DNA of 42,089 nucleotides from Actinomycetes bacterium (GTDB lineage: Bacteria; Actinomycetota; Acidimicrobiia; Acidimicrobiales; Bog-793). The DNA is taken from positions 1-42,089 of the forward strand of contig JAJYVX010000006.1 of NCBI GenBank assembly GCA_021791795.1, given 5' to 3'. The translations under genes and the position numbers were made by a program. This document shows, piece after piece, positions 15,790-24,864 of the stretch. Under the pieces are notes generated by a model. That model ran no database searches, was not told the origin of the DNA, and saw nothing but the letters and a program-made list of their open reading frames with translations. Each line of letters starts with the position of its first letter. Position 1 is the first letter of the stretch.

Positions 15790-16590
15790 ATGCACCGGTC
15801 TTCGCTCGCGCCCGACGCCCACGCGGGTTCGGTGGCGCTCGTCTCGGGCGGAGGTACCGGGATCGGCCGGGCGGCGGCGCTCGAGCTCGCGAGGACCGGA
15901 GCAAGAGTCGTCGTCTGCGGGCGCCGGGCCGATCTCCTCGAGGAGACGGTGGCCGCGATCGCCGCCGTCGGGTCCGAGGCACTCGCCGTACCGGCGGACC
16001 TCCGGGAGCACGCGGCGGTCGCACAGGTGGTCGACGCCGCCCTCGAGCGGTTCGGCGCCGTCGACGTGCTCGTGAACAACGCCGGCGGCCAGTTCGAGGC
16101 GGCCGCGGAGGACATATCCCTGAATGGCTGGCGGGCGGTCCATCGGATCAGTGTCGACGCTGTCTGGGACATGACGCACGAGGTCGCCACCCGCTCGATG
16201 ATCCCGAACCGCCGGGGCGTCGTCGTCTTCGTCGGGTTCAGCCCGCGCCGGGCAGTGCCGAAGATGGCGCATGCCGCGGCCGCTCGGGCGGCGGTCGACA
16301 ACCTGGCGGCGGGTCTCGCGGCGGAGTGGAGCCGGTACGGGATACGCGCGGTCTGCGTCTCGCCGGGCAACATCGACACCGAGGCCATCGTCGCCTACGG
16401 CGAGGAGGAGATAGACGGCTGGCGACGCTCGGTGCCCCTCGGCCGCCTCGGTACAGCCGAGGAGGTTGCAAGCGTGATCGCCTTCGTCGCCTCCCTCGGC
16501 GCGAGCTACGTGACCGGCGCCACCATCCTCGTCGACGGCGGCCTCGACGCCTGGGGTCAGGGCTCTCCCCCGCCGGCGCCCGAGGCATGA
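15790..16590 (+). CDS. SDR family oxidoreductase, 2,4-dienoyl-CoA reductase-like
   Basis: The product has 266 residues. The cofactor motif GGGTGIGR (TGxxxGxG type) and CGRRADL after strand 2 suggest NADP(H); VLVNNAGG and SPGNIDTEA are standard SDR marks. The active site is not classical. Where most SDRs have Tyr-x3-Lys this protein reads MAHAAAARAAVDNLAAGLAAEW, so neither residue is at its normal place. The AAARAxVDNL-LAxEW arrangement resembles the 2,4-dienoyl-CoA reductase group, which also departs from the YxxxK pattern. With a crotonase gene divergent 32 bases away, a role in unsaturated acyl-CoA metabolism is reasonable but inferred. The 3' end overlaps the convergent acyl-CoA synthetase gene by 34 bases. 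Confidence 0.82.
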   Translation: MHRSSLAPDAHAGSVALVSGGGTGIGRAAALELARTGARVVVCGRRADLLEETVAAIAAVGSEALAVPADLREHAAVAQVVDAALERFGAVDVLVNNAGGQFEAAAEDISLNGWRAVHRISVDAVWDMTHEVATRSMIPNRRGVVVFVGFSPRRAVPKMAHAAAARAAVDNLAAGLAAEWSRYGIRAVCVSPGNIDTEAIVAYGEEEIDGWRRSVPLGRLGTAEEVASVIAFVASLGASYVTGATILVDGGLDAWGQGSPPPAPEA

Positions 16591-18683
16591 GCCACGACCA
16601 TCCGGGCGTCCAGCCCCACCACCTCCGACGCCTCGACGACGAGCGGGTTGACTTCGAGCTCCAGCACCTCAGGGTGGGCGGCCGCCACCTCCGACAGAAC
16701 GGAGAGGGCTCGGGCCGCCTCCCCCACCGCCAGAGCCTGACGCCCCCGTGCGCCGAGCAGCAGCGGGGCGGCCCGTAGCCGGCCTATGAGCTCGAGCGCC
16801 TCATGCTCGTCGACAGGCGCGAGAGCCACGGCGGTGTCGTCGAGCACCTCGGCATAGATCCCGCCGAGCGCCACGAGAGCCACCGGCCCGAAGCGCGGAT
16901 CGCGCACCGCTCCGACGAGGAGCTCGACTCCCGACACGTTCGCCATGGGCTCCACAGAGAGGCGCGACTCACCGAATCTCTCGGCGAAACCCGCCACCGT
17001 CCTCCGCACCTCCCCCTCCCCACTCACGTCGAGCGCCACCCCGCCGGAGTCCGACTTGTGCTCGAGCTCGGCCGCCTTGATCACGACCGGATAGCCGACG
17101 GTCTCTGCCGCGAGGACGGCTTGCTCGACGGTCCTCGCCTCTTGCGCCGGCAGGAAGGGGAAGCCTGCTTCGGCGAGCAACGCCCTCGCTGCGAAGTACC
17201 CGCCCTCGGCGACCCGGCGGCCCGCCGGTCTCTCGACTCCACCAGCAGGGCGCGGCCGCCGCCTCTTGTGGAGGGACTCCGCCCGCCGCGTGAGACGGAC
17301 GAGCGCCTCTGCTGCGTCCTCCACGTTGGCATAGACCGGTACCCGCCCGTCGCGCAGCTTGCCGAGAGGACCCGCCTCCTCCCCCACCTTCTCCTCGTCG
17401 ACGAGCCGGTGCATCGAGTGCACGACCATGGGCTTCTCCGACGTCTGCATGATCGAGGCGAGGAAGCTGCCCACCTCGGCCTCCGCCTTCGCCATCTCGG
17501 GGCTGTACTGCCCGTAGCCGCCGAAGTAGCCGGTGAGGAGAACCGAGTCCACCTCGTCCGAGGCGGCGAGCGCCAGAGCGACGCGCGTGAACGACCAGAT
17601 GTCCTGCTCCCCCGCGCCGGCGAGGTCGACCGGGTTGTCCGTACCTCCCGCCGTCCCCGTCGCGCCCGCAAGCTCCTTCGTGAGAGCCGGCGAGAGCTCG
17701 GGCACCTCGAGGCCGCGCATCGCCACCGCGTCGGACGCGATGGCGCCGTGGCCGCCGCCGTCCGCCACCACGCCGACGCGCGGCCCTTTCGGGAGGAGCC
17801 CGAGGAGGAGCGACTGACAGGCGTCGATGAGCTCCTTCGGCGTGGAGACACGCTCGATGCCCGCCGCCCGGCAAGCCGCTTCGACGGCCGTCTGGGACGA
17901 CACGAGCGCCCCCGTGTGCGAGCGCGCGGCCCGGCGCGAGGCGTCGCTCTCCCCCGGCGCCAGGAGGACGACCGGCTTTCCCGCCTCTGTCGCCCTCGAG
18001 GCCACGTCGACGAAACCGCGACCGTCCCTGAAGTCTTCGCAGTACACGCAGATCACCTCCACCGACGGAGCATCGGTGAAGTCGTGGAGCAGATCTGATA
18101 CGTCGAGATCGGCCTGGTTGCCCACCGAGGCGAAACGGGCCACGCCGAGCCCGGCCTCCACCGCCTTCTGACCGAGCTCCAAGGCGAGGTTGCCGCTCTG
18201 GGAGATGAGACCGATCGGCCCAGGGGCGAGCTTGTTCGAGGAGAGGAAGAGGGACGCGGCGGCGTCGCTCAATCCGAGGCAGTTGGGCCCGAGGAGGACC
18301 GCGCCCGCCTGCCGCACCTTTGCTACTGCGGCTTCCTCTCGCGCCCTTCCTTCTCGTCCGGTCTCGGCCAGACCGGCCGTGATACCGACGAGCGCCCGCG
18401 CCCCTGCCGCAAGGGCGTCTTCGAGCGCCTGCTCGAAACCGGCCTCCGGCACGCACAGCGCCACGAGGTCGGGCGGCTCGGGCAGGTCGGCGACGGACTC
18501 GTAGGCCCGGTGGCCGAGGACCTCGCCGCCCCGCCGGTTCACGAAGTAGACCGAGCGCAGGTGGTCGCCTTCGAGGGAGCCGCGTGCGAGCCAGTGGCCC
18601 CACTTGTCCGGGTCGTTCGAGGCCCCGACGATGGCCACCGACGACGGGTTGAACAGGGGGCGCAGGTCCCTCTTCTCGGACAC
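16557..18683 (-). CDS. Acyl-CoA synthetase, NDP-forming (acetate-CoA ligase ADP-forming family)
   Basis: The product has 708 residues and looks full length. The order is: CoA-binding domain (LFNPSSVAIVGASNDPDKWGH, residues ~9-30), succinyl-CoA-synthetase-like domains with GLISQSGNLALELGQKAVEAGLG and the phosphohistidine segment RRAARSHTGALVSS, then a C-terminal ATP-grasp domain (EAGFPFLPAQEARTVEQAVLAAETVGYPVVIKAAELEHKSDSGGVALDV). Enzymes of this type convert acyl-CoA, ADP and Pi to the free acid, CoA and ATP, or the reverse. It starts at a GTG 13 bases after the stop of the fused ABC ATPase, so it is probably the last gene of the peptide-transport operon. It could harvest ATP from acyl-CoA made during amino-acid degradation. 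The ribosome site GGAGG overlaps the start and looks weak. Confidence 0.9.
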   Translation of the reverse strand: MSEKRDLRPLFNPSSVAIVGASNDPDKWGHWLARGSLEGDHLRSVYFVNRRGGEVLGHRAYESVADLPEPPDLVALCVPEAGFEQALEDALAAGARALVGITAGLAETGREGRAREEAAVAKVRQAGAVLLGPNCLGLSDAAASLFLSSNKLAPGPIGLISQSGNLALELGQKAVEAGLGVARFASVGNQADLDVSDLLHDFTDAPSVEVICVYCEDFRDGRGFVDVASRATEAGKPVVLLAPGESDASRRAARSHTGALVSSQTAVEAACRAAGIERVSTPKELIDACQSLLLGLLPKGPRVGVVADGGGHGAIASDAVAMRGLEVPELSPALTKELAGATGTAGGTDNPVDLAGAGEQDIWSFTRVALALAASDEVDSVLLTGYFGGYGQYSPEMAKAEAEVGSFLASIMQTSEKPMVVHSMHRLVDEEKVGEEAGPLGKLRDGRVPVYANVEDAAEALVRLTRRAESLHKRRRPRPAGGVERPAGRRVAEGGYFAARALLAEAGFPFLPAQEARTVEQAVLAAETVGYPVVIKAAELEHKSDSGGVALDVSGEGEVRRTVAGFAERFGESRLSVEPMANVSGVELLVGAVRDPRFGPVALVALGGIYAEVLDDTAVALAPVDEHEALELIGRLRAAPLLLGARGRQALAVGEAARALSVLSEVAAAHPEVLELEVNPLVVEASEVVGLDARMVVAHASGAGGGEP

Positions 18684-18696
18684 CTCCGGCGTGCGG

Positions 18697-20490
18697 CTAG
18701 TAGCCGCTCAGCACCGGCTCGTCGGCCGGTGCCAGCTTCGGCACGTCCTCTATGAGCTTGATCGTGTAGGGGTCCTCGGGATGCTCGAGGACCTTCTCGA
18801 CCGAGCCATGCTCGACGATTCGTCCCTCGTTGAGGACGACGACCTTCTGCGCGACGGAACGGACAAGGGCGAGGTTGTGCGTGATGAAGACCATCGAGAG
18901 GCCATGCTCTCGCTGCAGGCGGCGCAGCAGCTCGACGATCACGGCCTGGACGGAGACGTCGAGGGCGGAGGTCACCTCGTCGCAGACGAGGACGTCCGGC
19001 TCGACGACTATCGCCCGCGCGATGGCGACGCGCTGGCGCTCGCCACCCGAGAGCTGGTCCGGGTAGCGGCCGAGGAAGTCCTCGCCGAGCGAGACCTCCT
19101 GCAGCACCTTCGCAGCCCGATCGCTCATCTCCCGCCGCGACATGTCGAAGTAGTGGTCGAGCGGCTGGGCGAGGATCTGGCCGATCGTCTTGCGCGGGTT
19201 GAGCGAGGTGTAGGGGTTCTGGAAGATGTACTGGATGCGCCGGAGCACGTCCTTCGAACGCCTGCGCGTGCCTCGGGCGAGGGGGTTGCCCTCGAAGCGG
19301 ATGTCGCCCTCCCAGTTCGAGTGGAGGCCGACGATGCAGCGGGCGAGCGTCGTCTTGCCCGAGCCGGACTCCCCGACGACAGCGACGCACCGCTCGGGCG
19401 CGAGGTCGAGGCTCACGCCGTGCAACACGGGCTGGCTGCCGTACTTCGCCGAGATGTCCTTCAGGGAGAGCGACGGCTCGGCGATGCTGTCCGGCAGTGG
19501 GGTGAGAACGACCCGCTCCCTCTCGGCGTGGACGATCTCGGACGCCCGGAAACAGCGTACGACCTGCGAGCGCACCTGTACGGGCGCGGGCGTCTCAACC
19601 CGGCATCGGTCGATGGCGAAGCTGCACCTCGGAGCGAAGAAGCATCCCTGCGGCCTGCGACCCGGCCGGGGTGGCTGCCCGTCGATGCCGGTGAGCACCT
19701 CCGCCCTCTCGGGCGAGGGCGCGGCGGCGAGGAGACCCCGCGTGTAGGGGTGAACCGGGGTGTTGAAGACGGGGTAGGTCGCTCCGAGCTCGATCACGCG
19801 GCCGGCGTACATCACAGCCACCTTCGAGACGAGACCCCCGACGACGGCGAGGTCGTGGCTCACGTACACGGCGGCGACGCCGTAGGTCTTGCAGAGGTTG
19901 CGGATGGTCTCGAGGACGTGGCGCTGCGTCGACACGTCGAGGCCTGTCGTCGGCTCGTCGAGGACTATGAGCGAGGGGCGGCAGCAGAACGCCATGGCGA
20001 TGGCCACCCGCTGCTGCTGGCCGCCGGAGAGCTGGTGCGGATAGCGCTTCATCATCTCCGGCTGGGCGTCGAGGCGTACCTCCGCCAGCACCTCGGCCAC
20101 CCGCGAACGGACCTCGTCCACGGCGCCCGGGTGCGAGGTGAGGCACTCGGTGAGCTGGGAGCCGATCTTGAGGGTCGGGTTGAGGGCGGCGGAGGGGTCC
20201 TGCGGCACGTATGCCACCTTGGCGCCGCGGAATTCGCGCATCTCTTGGGGCGAGAGCGTGAGGAGGTTCACGCCGTCGAGCGCGATCTCGCCCCGCGTGA
20301 TCTCGAGGCCTCGGCGGGCATGACCGAGAAGGGCGAGGGCGACCGTCGTCTTGCCCGAGCCGGACTCGCCGACGAGCCCGAGCACCTCGCCTGCGCCGAC
20401 GGTGAGAGACAACTCGCTCACGACGTCCCTGCCGGTACCGGCGAGGCAGATCTCGAGGTCCTTCACCTCCAGGCGTTCGTAGGCCCTCAT
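18697..20490 (-). CDS. Fused dipeptide/oligopeptide ABC transporter ATPase (DppD-DppF type)
   Basis: The product has 597 residues and starts at ATG 20490; the larger track ORF (to 21387) includes reversed-frame sequence of the permease. Two complete ABC domains are in tandem. Half 1 has GESGSGKTT, LSGGQQQRV and LIVLDEPTTGLD, ending in an oligopeptide-transporter C-terminal motif with cysteines (GCFFAPRCSFAIDRC) typical of DppD/OppD. Half 2 has GESGSGKTT, LSGGERQRVAIARA and VLVCDEVTSALD, as in DppF. The gene drives uptake by powering the two permeases encoded just upstream; its ATG overlaps the permease stop as ATGA, which indicates translational coupling. The binding protein is likely the Tat lipoprotein at 10-11.7 kb. 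Confidence 0.92.
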   Translation of the reverse strand: MRAYERLEVKDLEICLAGTGRDVVSELSLTVGAGEVLGLVGESGSGKTTVALALLGHARRGLEITRGEIALDGVNLLTLSPQEMREFRGAKVAYVPQDPSAALNPTLKIGSQLTECLTSHPGAVDEVRSRVAEVLAEVRLDAQPEMMKRYPHQLSGGQQQRVAIAMAFCCRPSLIVLDEPTTGLDVSTQRHVLETIRNLCKTYGVAAVYVSHDLAVVGGLVSKVAVMYAGRVIELGATYPVFNTPVHPYTRGLLAAAPSPERAEVLTGIDGQPPRPGRRPQGCFFAPRCSFAIDRCRVETPAPVQVRSQVVRCFRASEIVHAERERVVLTPLPDSIAEPSLSLKDISAKYGSQPVLHGVSLDLAPERCVAVVGESGSGKTTLARCIVGLHSNWEGDIRFEGNPLARGTRRRSKDVLRRIQYIFQNPYTSLNPRKTIGQILAQPLDHYFDMSRREMSDRAAKVLQEVSLGEDFLGRYPDQLSGGERQRVAIARAIVVEPDVLVCDEVTSALDVSVQAVIVELLRRLQREHGLSMVFITHNLALVRSVAQKVVVLNEGRIVEHGSVEKVLEHPEDPYTIKLIEDVPKLAPADEPVLSGY

Positions 20491-21458
20491 GCGGTCTCCC
20501 CGAGCGTCGTCTCCGCCACCGCCGCCTCGTTGAGGACGAGCGCCTCCTGCGGGCGCCCCTCGATGCCGATGGCGACCCGGGCGACGGCGTCGGTGAAGGT
20601 GTTCGTCCCGATCGTGAGCAGAGCTATGAGGATCGTCGGCGCCACGACAGCCCACACGTTCCCCCCGATGAGGCCGCCGCGGTTCTCGTTGATCATGTAG
20701 CCCCACTGCGGCGAGGGTGGCGGCTGGCCGAAGCCGAGGAACGCCAGCCCCGCCATGACGACGATCGAGTAGGTGAGCCTGAGGCCCGCCTCGACCATGA
20801 GGGGTGTGATGAGGTTCGGGAGGATCTCGGACCACATGACCTTCACCGGCTTCACGCCCTGGAGCTCGATCGCCTTCACGTAGTCGCGCTCCGAGATGTC
20901 GAGCGTGGCCGACCGGAGCACCCGGGCGACCGCCGGGGCCTGGGTGAACCCGACGACTATGACGATCAGCCAGAGCTTCGGGCCGATGATGCTCACGAAA
21001 AGGAGGGCGAAGACGAGCTGGGGGAAGGCAAGGACGACGTCGACGGTCCTCATGATGATCCCGTCCCACTTGCCCCGCAGGTAGGCGGCGGAGATACCGG
21101 CTGCGCCTCCGACCACGACGCCGAAGACCGTCGAGCACAGGGCCATGACGAGCATGACCCAGCCGCCGTCGAGCACCCTCGAGAGCACGTCGCGGCTGAG
21201 GACGTCGGTCCCGAGGAGGTACTGGGCGCTCGGCTTGGCGAAGGGGAGCCCGCTCCCCACTATGGCCGTCGAGGAGTACGGCGTCACGAACGGACCGATG
21301 ACCGTGACGAGCGCGATGAAGAGCATGATGCCGAGGCCGACTCTCCCCCGGGTCGTGCGCGCGGCCGCGCCGAGAACGGCGAGCCACTGCCTGCGTGGTG
21401 TCCGGGGCGACCGGACGGCCGGTTCCTGCGGCTCGGTCGGAGCCGCGAGAGCGGTCAT
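20487..21458 (-). CDS. ABC transporter permease, DppC/OppC type
   Basis: The product has 323 residues and starts at ATG 21458, overlapping the upstream permease stop (ATGA). After a ~35-residue cytoplasmic leader come about six membrane segments; the first is GLGIMLFIALVTVIGPFV, followed by an outer loop with LLGTDVLSRDVLSRVLDGG, the hallmark of DppC-type subunits. The ATPase-contact EAA loop reads RDYVKAIELQGVKPVKVMWSEILPNLITPL. A ~35-residue tail after the last helix is less conserved. It pairs with the DppB-type permease and works in the inner membrane. The very large track ORF through this region in another frame is a shadow. Confidence 0.92.
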   Translation of the reverse strand: MTALAAPTEPQEPAVRSPRTPRRQWLAVLGAAARTTRGRVGLGIMLFIALVTVIGPFVTPYSSTAIVGSGLPFAKPSAQYLLGTDVLSRDVLSRVLDGGWVMLVMALCSTVFGVVVGGAAGISAAYLRGKWDGIIMRTVDVVLAFPQLVFALLFVSIIGPKLWLIVIVVGFTQAPAVARVLRSATLDISERDYVKAIELQGVKPVKVMWSEILPNLITPLMVEAGLRLTYSIVVMAGLAFLGFGQPPPSPQWGYMINENRGGLIGGNVWAVVAPTILIALLTIGTNTFTDAVARVAIGIEGRPQEALVLNEAAVAETTLGETA

Positions 21459-22465
21459 CGTGCGATCCTCCGGCGCGGGGTCGCGAGGAGGGCGATCACG
21501 TCGGTGAGGATGTTCATGAAGACGTAGAAGGCGGCCAGGATCACGACGGTGAACTGGATGATCGGGATGTCGCGGTTGGTCACGGCATAGACGAGGCCCT
21601 GGCCGATGCCGGGGAAGTTGAAGATGTACTCGACGACCACGATCCCGCCGGCAAGGTAGAGGAAGTTGAGACCGATCACCTGGATCGTCGGGGCGATTGC
21701 GTTCGGCAAAGCGTGCACGAACACCACCCGCCATGCCTTGAGCCCCTTCAACCGGGCCATCTCGACGTAGTCGGACTCGAGCGCCTCGATCATGGCGGCT
21801 CTCATCATCCGCTGTATGTAGGGCACGATCACGATGACGAGCGTCGCCACGGGGAGCACGAGCATCTTCGGGTCGTTCCAGGCGTAGCTGCCCGGCGGGA
21901 TGAGGGACACGGCAGGGAGCACGTGCGAGACCGTCGTTGCGAACAGGATGATGAGCGCGATGGCGATGACGAACTCGGGGAGGGCGGTGATGCCGAGCGC
22001 CGCGACGGCCGAGATGTGGTCGAACCAGCCGTCCTTGCGCAGGGCCGCCATCGCGCCGAGGACGATCCCGAGTACCGATCCGATGATGCCCGCCACGAAG
22101 ACGAGGACGGCGGAGTCGATGAGGCGGGGCTCGATCTGCGCCCACACGCCGAGCCCGTTCGAGGTCGAGGTCCCCAGGTGTCCCGTGAACAGGCCCGTGA
22201 ACCACACCCAGTACTGGTCGACGAGCCCTCGGTCGAGGCCGAGCTGCTGCTCGAGCGCACGCACCCGGGCCGGAGTCGACGTCTTGCCGAGGATGGCGTA
22301 GGCGGCGTTCCCCGGGAGGACCTCGGTTGCGAGGAACACGATGATCGAGACGATGACGAGCGTGAGGAGGCCGACGAGCGTCCGCCGGATCACGAGGGCG
22401 AAGAGAGGATGCTGCTGGCTCCAGCGCAAAGAGCGCGCCGGCGGTGGAGCAACCGCTACCGCCAT
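21455..22465 (-). CDS. ABC transporter permease, DppB/OppB type
   Basis: The product has 336 residues. I chose ATG 22465 (MAVAVAPPP) because GGGGAGG lies 6 bases upstream; the track start at 22486 would place that ribosome site inside the coding region. The N-terminal helix RRTLVGLLTLVIVSIIVFLATEVLPGNAA and the loop TPARVRALEQQLGLDRGLVDQYWVWFTGLFTGHLGTS are typical of DppB. The EAA loop reads SDYVEMARLKGLKAWRVVFVHALPNAIAP. It is the first gene of the operon DppB-DppC-DppDF-acyl-CoA synthetase. The operon promoter should lie in 22466-22604, the spacer behind the acyl-CoA dehydrogenase gene; I see no clear box there. Confidence 0.92.
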   Translation of the reverse strand: MAVAVAPPPARSLRWSQQHPLFALVIRRTLVGLLTLVIVSIIVFLATEVLPGNAAYAILGKTSTPARVRALEQQLGLDRGLVDQYWVWFTGLFTGHLGTSTSNGLGVWAQIEPRLIDSAVLVFVAGIIGSVLGIVLGAMAALRKDGWFDHISAVAALGITALPEFVIAIALIILFATTVSHVLPAVSLIPPGSYAWNDPKMLVLPVATLVIVIVPYIQRMMRAAMIEALESDYVEMARLKGLKAWRVVFVHALPNAIAPTIQVIGLNFLYLAGGIVVVEYIFNFPGIGQGLVYAVTNRDIPIIQFTVVILAAFYVFMNILTDVIALLATPRRRIAR

Positions 22466-22604
22466 GTCACACCTCCCCCTCGACAAGGACGAGCGGCAAC
22501 CTGCTGCCGCTTTGCGAGGAGCGGATTGTAGGCGACGGTCTCTTGTCCCGACAGAGCGAGCGACCCACCTCGTGCATCACCTGGTGAGAGTGGTCGTTCT
22601 GCCA

Positions 22605-23774
22605 CTAGTCCGAGAAAACGGCCCGCGAGATGACGAGGCGCTGGATGTCGGAGGTTCCCTCCTCGATCTCCTCCAACTTGGCGTCGCGCATCCACTTCTC
22701 GACGAGATGCTCACGCGAGTAGCCCCAGCCTCCGAGTGTCTGGACGGCCGCCCAGGTGGAGAACATCGCCGTCTCGGAGGCGAAGAGCTTTGCCATGGCC
22801 GCCTCCCTCGTGGCCTTCTCGCCGGCGTCGAGCCGCCGGGCGGCGCGCCACACCATGAGACGTGCGGCTTCGATGCGGGTCGCCATGTCGGCCACACGGA
22901 ACGCCACTGCCTGGTGCTTCGAGATCGACACCCCGAATTGCTTGCGTTCGGAGGCATAGTCCACGGCGTACTCGAGCGCCGCCCTCGCCACACCGGTCGC
23001 CGCGGCGGCGAGTATCACCCTCGAGGCGTCGAAGGTGTGCATGAGGCCGAGGAAACCCTGGCCCTCCTCGCCCAGCCTGTCCTCGACGGGCACGGCGACG
23101 TCGTCGAGGAAGATCTCCGTGTTGAGCAGTGCGCGCTGACCCATCTTCTTGAGCGGCGGACCGAACTGCATCCCCGCTCTCTCCTTCTCGAGAAGGAATG
23201 CGGTGACGCCCTTCGCCCTCTTCGTGGGGTCGACCGTGGCGAACACGACGTAGAAGCGCGCCACGCCGCCGTTCGAGATCCAGGCCTTCGTGCCCGAGAG
23301 CCGGTAGCCGTCGGCGGTGCGTTCTGCCCTCGTCGCCACGGCGGCCGCGTCTGATCCGACGTCCGGCTCGGTCACCGCGAGGGCGGTCAAGGGCGGCGGG
23401 TTCTCGCAGAGCGGCCTCAACCAACGCTCCTTCTGATCGGCCGTGCCGAGCTCGAGGAGCGGGTGGGCGAAGAAGCCGTTCGAGGTAAGCAGGTTGCCGA
23501 GGGCGAGATCGCCGGCGCACAGCTCCTCCTGCACGAGGCACTGGGTGAGCACGTCGGTGAAGCCGCCACCTCCGAGCTCGGCCGGGAGCATGAACGACGT
23601 GATGCCGGCGTCCGCCGCCTTCTCCCAGATGCCCCAGTGCATCTCGGTGTCGGCCTCGTCGACCTCACGGGCCACGGGGCGGATCTCGGTCTCGGCGAAG
23701 TGGCGACACATCCGGACGATCTCGTGCTGCTCTCCTGTGAGCGGTACCAGTTCCTCGGGCAACGAGGGGTGCAT
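22605..23774 (-). CDS. Acyl-CoA dehydrogenase family protein
   Basis: The product has 389 residues from ATG 23774 (MHPSLPEEL). The alpha-helical N-domain (HFAETEIRPVAREVDEADTE) is followed by the FAD-binding beta-domain ALAVTEPDVGSDAAAV and KAWISNGGVARFYVVFA, and the C-domain YASERKQFGVSISKHQAVAFRVADMATRIEAARLM. The catalytic base is likely Glu in LEEIEEGTSDIQRLVISR, the usual place in short- and medium-chain enzymes. It oxidises acyl-CoA to enoyl-CoA and passes electrons to electron-transfer flavoprotein. It is divergent from the D-2-hydroxyacid dehydrogenase with 64 bases between starts. Chain-length or branched-chain preference cannot be judged here. Confidence 0.92.
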   Translation of the reverse strand: MHPSLPEELVPLTGEQHEIVRMCRHFAETEIRPVAREVDEADTEMHWGIWEKAADAGITSFMLPAELGGGGFTDVLTQCLVQEELCAGDLALGNLLTSNGFFAHPLLELGTADQKERWLRPLCENPPPLTALAVTEPDVGSDAAAVATRAERTADGYRLSGTKAWISNGGVARFYVVFATVDPTKRAKGVTAFLLEKERAGMQFGPPLKKMGQRALLNTEIFLDDVAVPVEDRLGEEGQGFLGLMHTFDASRVILAAAATGVARAALEYAVDYASERKQFGVSISKHQAVAFRVADMATRIEAARLMVWRAARRLDAGEKATREAAMAKLFASETAMFSTWAAVQTLGGWGYSREHLVEKWMRDAKLEEIEEGTSDIQRLVISRAVFSD

Positions 23775-23838
23775 GGACGCATAGTAGGGCGCACCGCCCA
23801 GCCCGGCACAAAGCGCCCTCGGTGTTGCAGACTGTGGC

Positions 23839-24807
23839 GTGGCCACCGCTCGGAACCTCGCCGTCATAACCGACCCGGACGAGATCGACCCCTCTCCGGC
23901 GGTGTCGGCGCTCGAGGAGGCCGGGTATGCCGTGGAGGTGCTCGGCAGCCGCGAGCCGTCGTTGATCGCCGCGGCCGCAGCCGAGGCGACGGCTCTCGTC
24001 GTCGGATACGCCAGGGTCGACTCCGGGCTTCTCGATCACCTCCCTCGGCTGCGCATCGTCGCGACGATGTCCGTCGGCGTCGACACGGTGGATCTCCGCG
24101 CAGCCGAGGAGCGCGGCGTCTGGGTGTCCAACGTGCCGGACGCCGCGACCGAGGAGGTCGCAGTCCACGCTCTCGCCCTGGCACTCGGGCTCGTGCGCCG
24201 CATCACCTTCCTCGACCGCCATGTGCGCTCGGGCGGTTGGGGCGTGGATGCCGCGGAGACGATGCGCCGGCCATCGCGCCTCTCGCTCGGGGTGGTGGGG
24301 TTGGGGCGGATAGGGCGCCGTTTTGCCGCTCTTGCGGGTCCGGCGTTCGGGGACGTGAGGGGATACGACCCGTTCGTGGCCCCGTCTGCCTGGCCGGCGG
24401 GCGTCATGGCCTGCGACCTCGACGAGCTGCTGGCGCGCTCCGACGTGGTGTCGCTCCACCTGCCCGGCGAGGCGGGTGCCCCGCCGCTTCTTCACCGCGG
24501 CAGGCTGTCCCTCCTGCCCGAGGGTGCCGCGCTCGTCAACGTGTCCCGCGGCAGCCTCGTCGACACCGAGGCTCTCGTCTCCCTGCTCGATGCCGGCCGC
24601 CTCTCGGGGGCGGGGCTCGACGTCCTCCCGGTCGAGCCGCCCGCGGCCGACGACCCCCTGCGGCGGCACCCGCGCATCGTGCTCACGCCTCACCTCGCCT
24701 ACCTCTCGGAGGAGAGCGCGATCGATTATCCCCTCAAAGCTGCGGAGAACGTCGTGGCGTGGTCGACTGGGGGAGAACCGCGGGACGTCGTCGTGCGCGG
24801 CCGATGA
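23839..24807 (+). CDS. D-2-hydroxyacid dehydrogenase (NAD-dependent)
   Basis: The product has 322 residues, starting at GTG 23839. The catalytic domain surrounds a Rossmann fold with GVVGLGRIGRRFAAL (GxGxxG) and GYDPF following strand 2. The catalytic triad of the family is present: Arg in NVSRGSLVD, Glu in LDVLPVEPP and His in TPHLAYLSEES. Such enzymes interconvert 2-keto acids and D-2-hydroxy acids; phosphoglycerate dehydrogenase and formate dehydrogenase belong to the same fold, but this one lacks an ACT domain and so is not a typical SerA. It lies 57 bases upstream of the ThDP decarboxylase on the same strand, and both would act on 2-keto acids, so they may be co-transcribed. Confidence 0.9.
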   Translation: MATARNLAVITDPDEIDPSPAVSALEEAGYAVEVLGSREPSLIAAAAAEATALVVGYARVDSGLLDHLPRLRIVATMSVGVDTVDLRAAEERGVWVSNVPDAATEEVAVHALALALGLVRRITFLDRHVRSGGWGVDAAETMRRPSRLSLGVVGLGRIGRRFAALAGPAFGDVRGYDPFVAPSAWPAGVMACDLDELLARSDVVSLHLPGEAGAPPLLHRGRLSLLPEGAALVNVSRGSLVDTEALVSLLDAGRLSGAGLDVLPVEPPAADDPLRRHPRIVLTPHLAYLSEESAIDYPLKAAENVVAWSTGGEPRDVVVRGR

Positions 24808-24864
24808 GCCGGCGCCACCCGGCGGCCCGGTGCAGCAGAGAGCGATGAGGAGGAGGAAGAGCCG

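Noticed and set aside
18604-20700. 698-residue plus-strand ORF opposite the ABC ATPase
   Set aside because: It shows no recognisable domains and mirrors the ATPase, which has complete motifs on the other strand.
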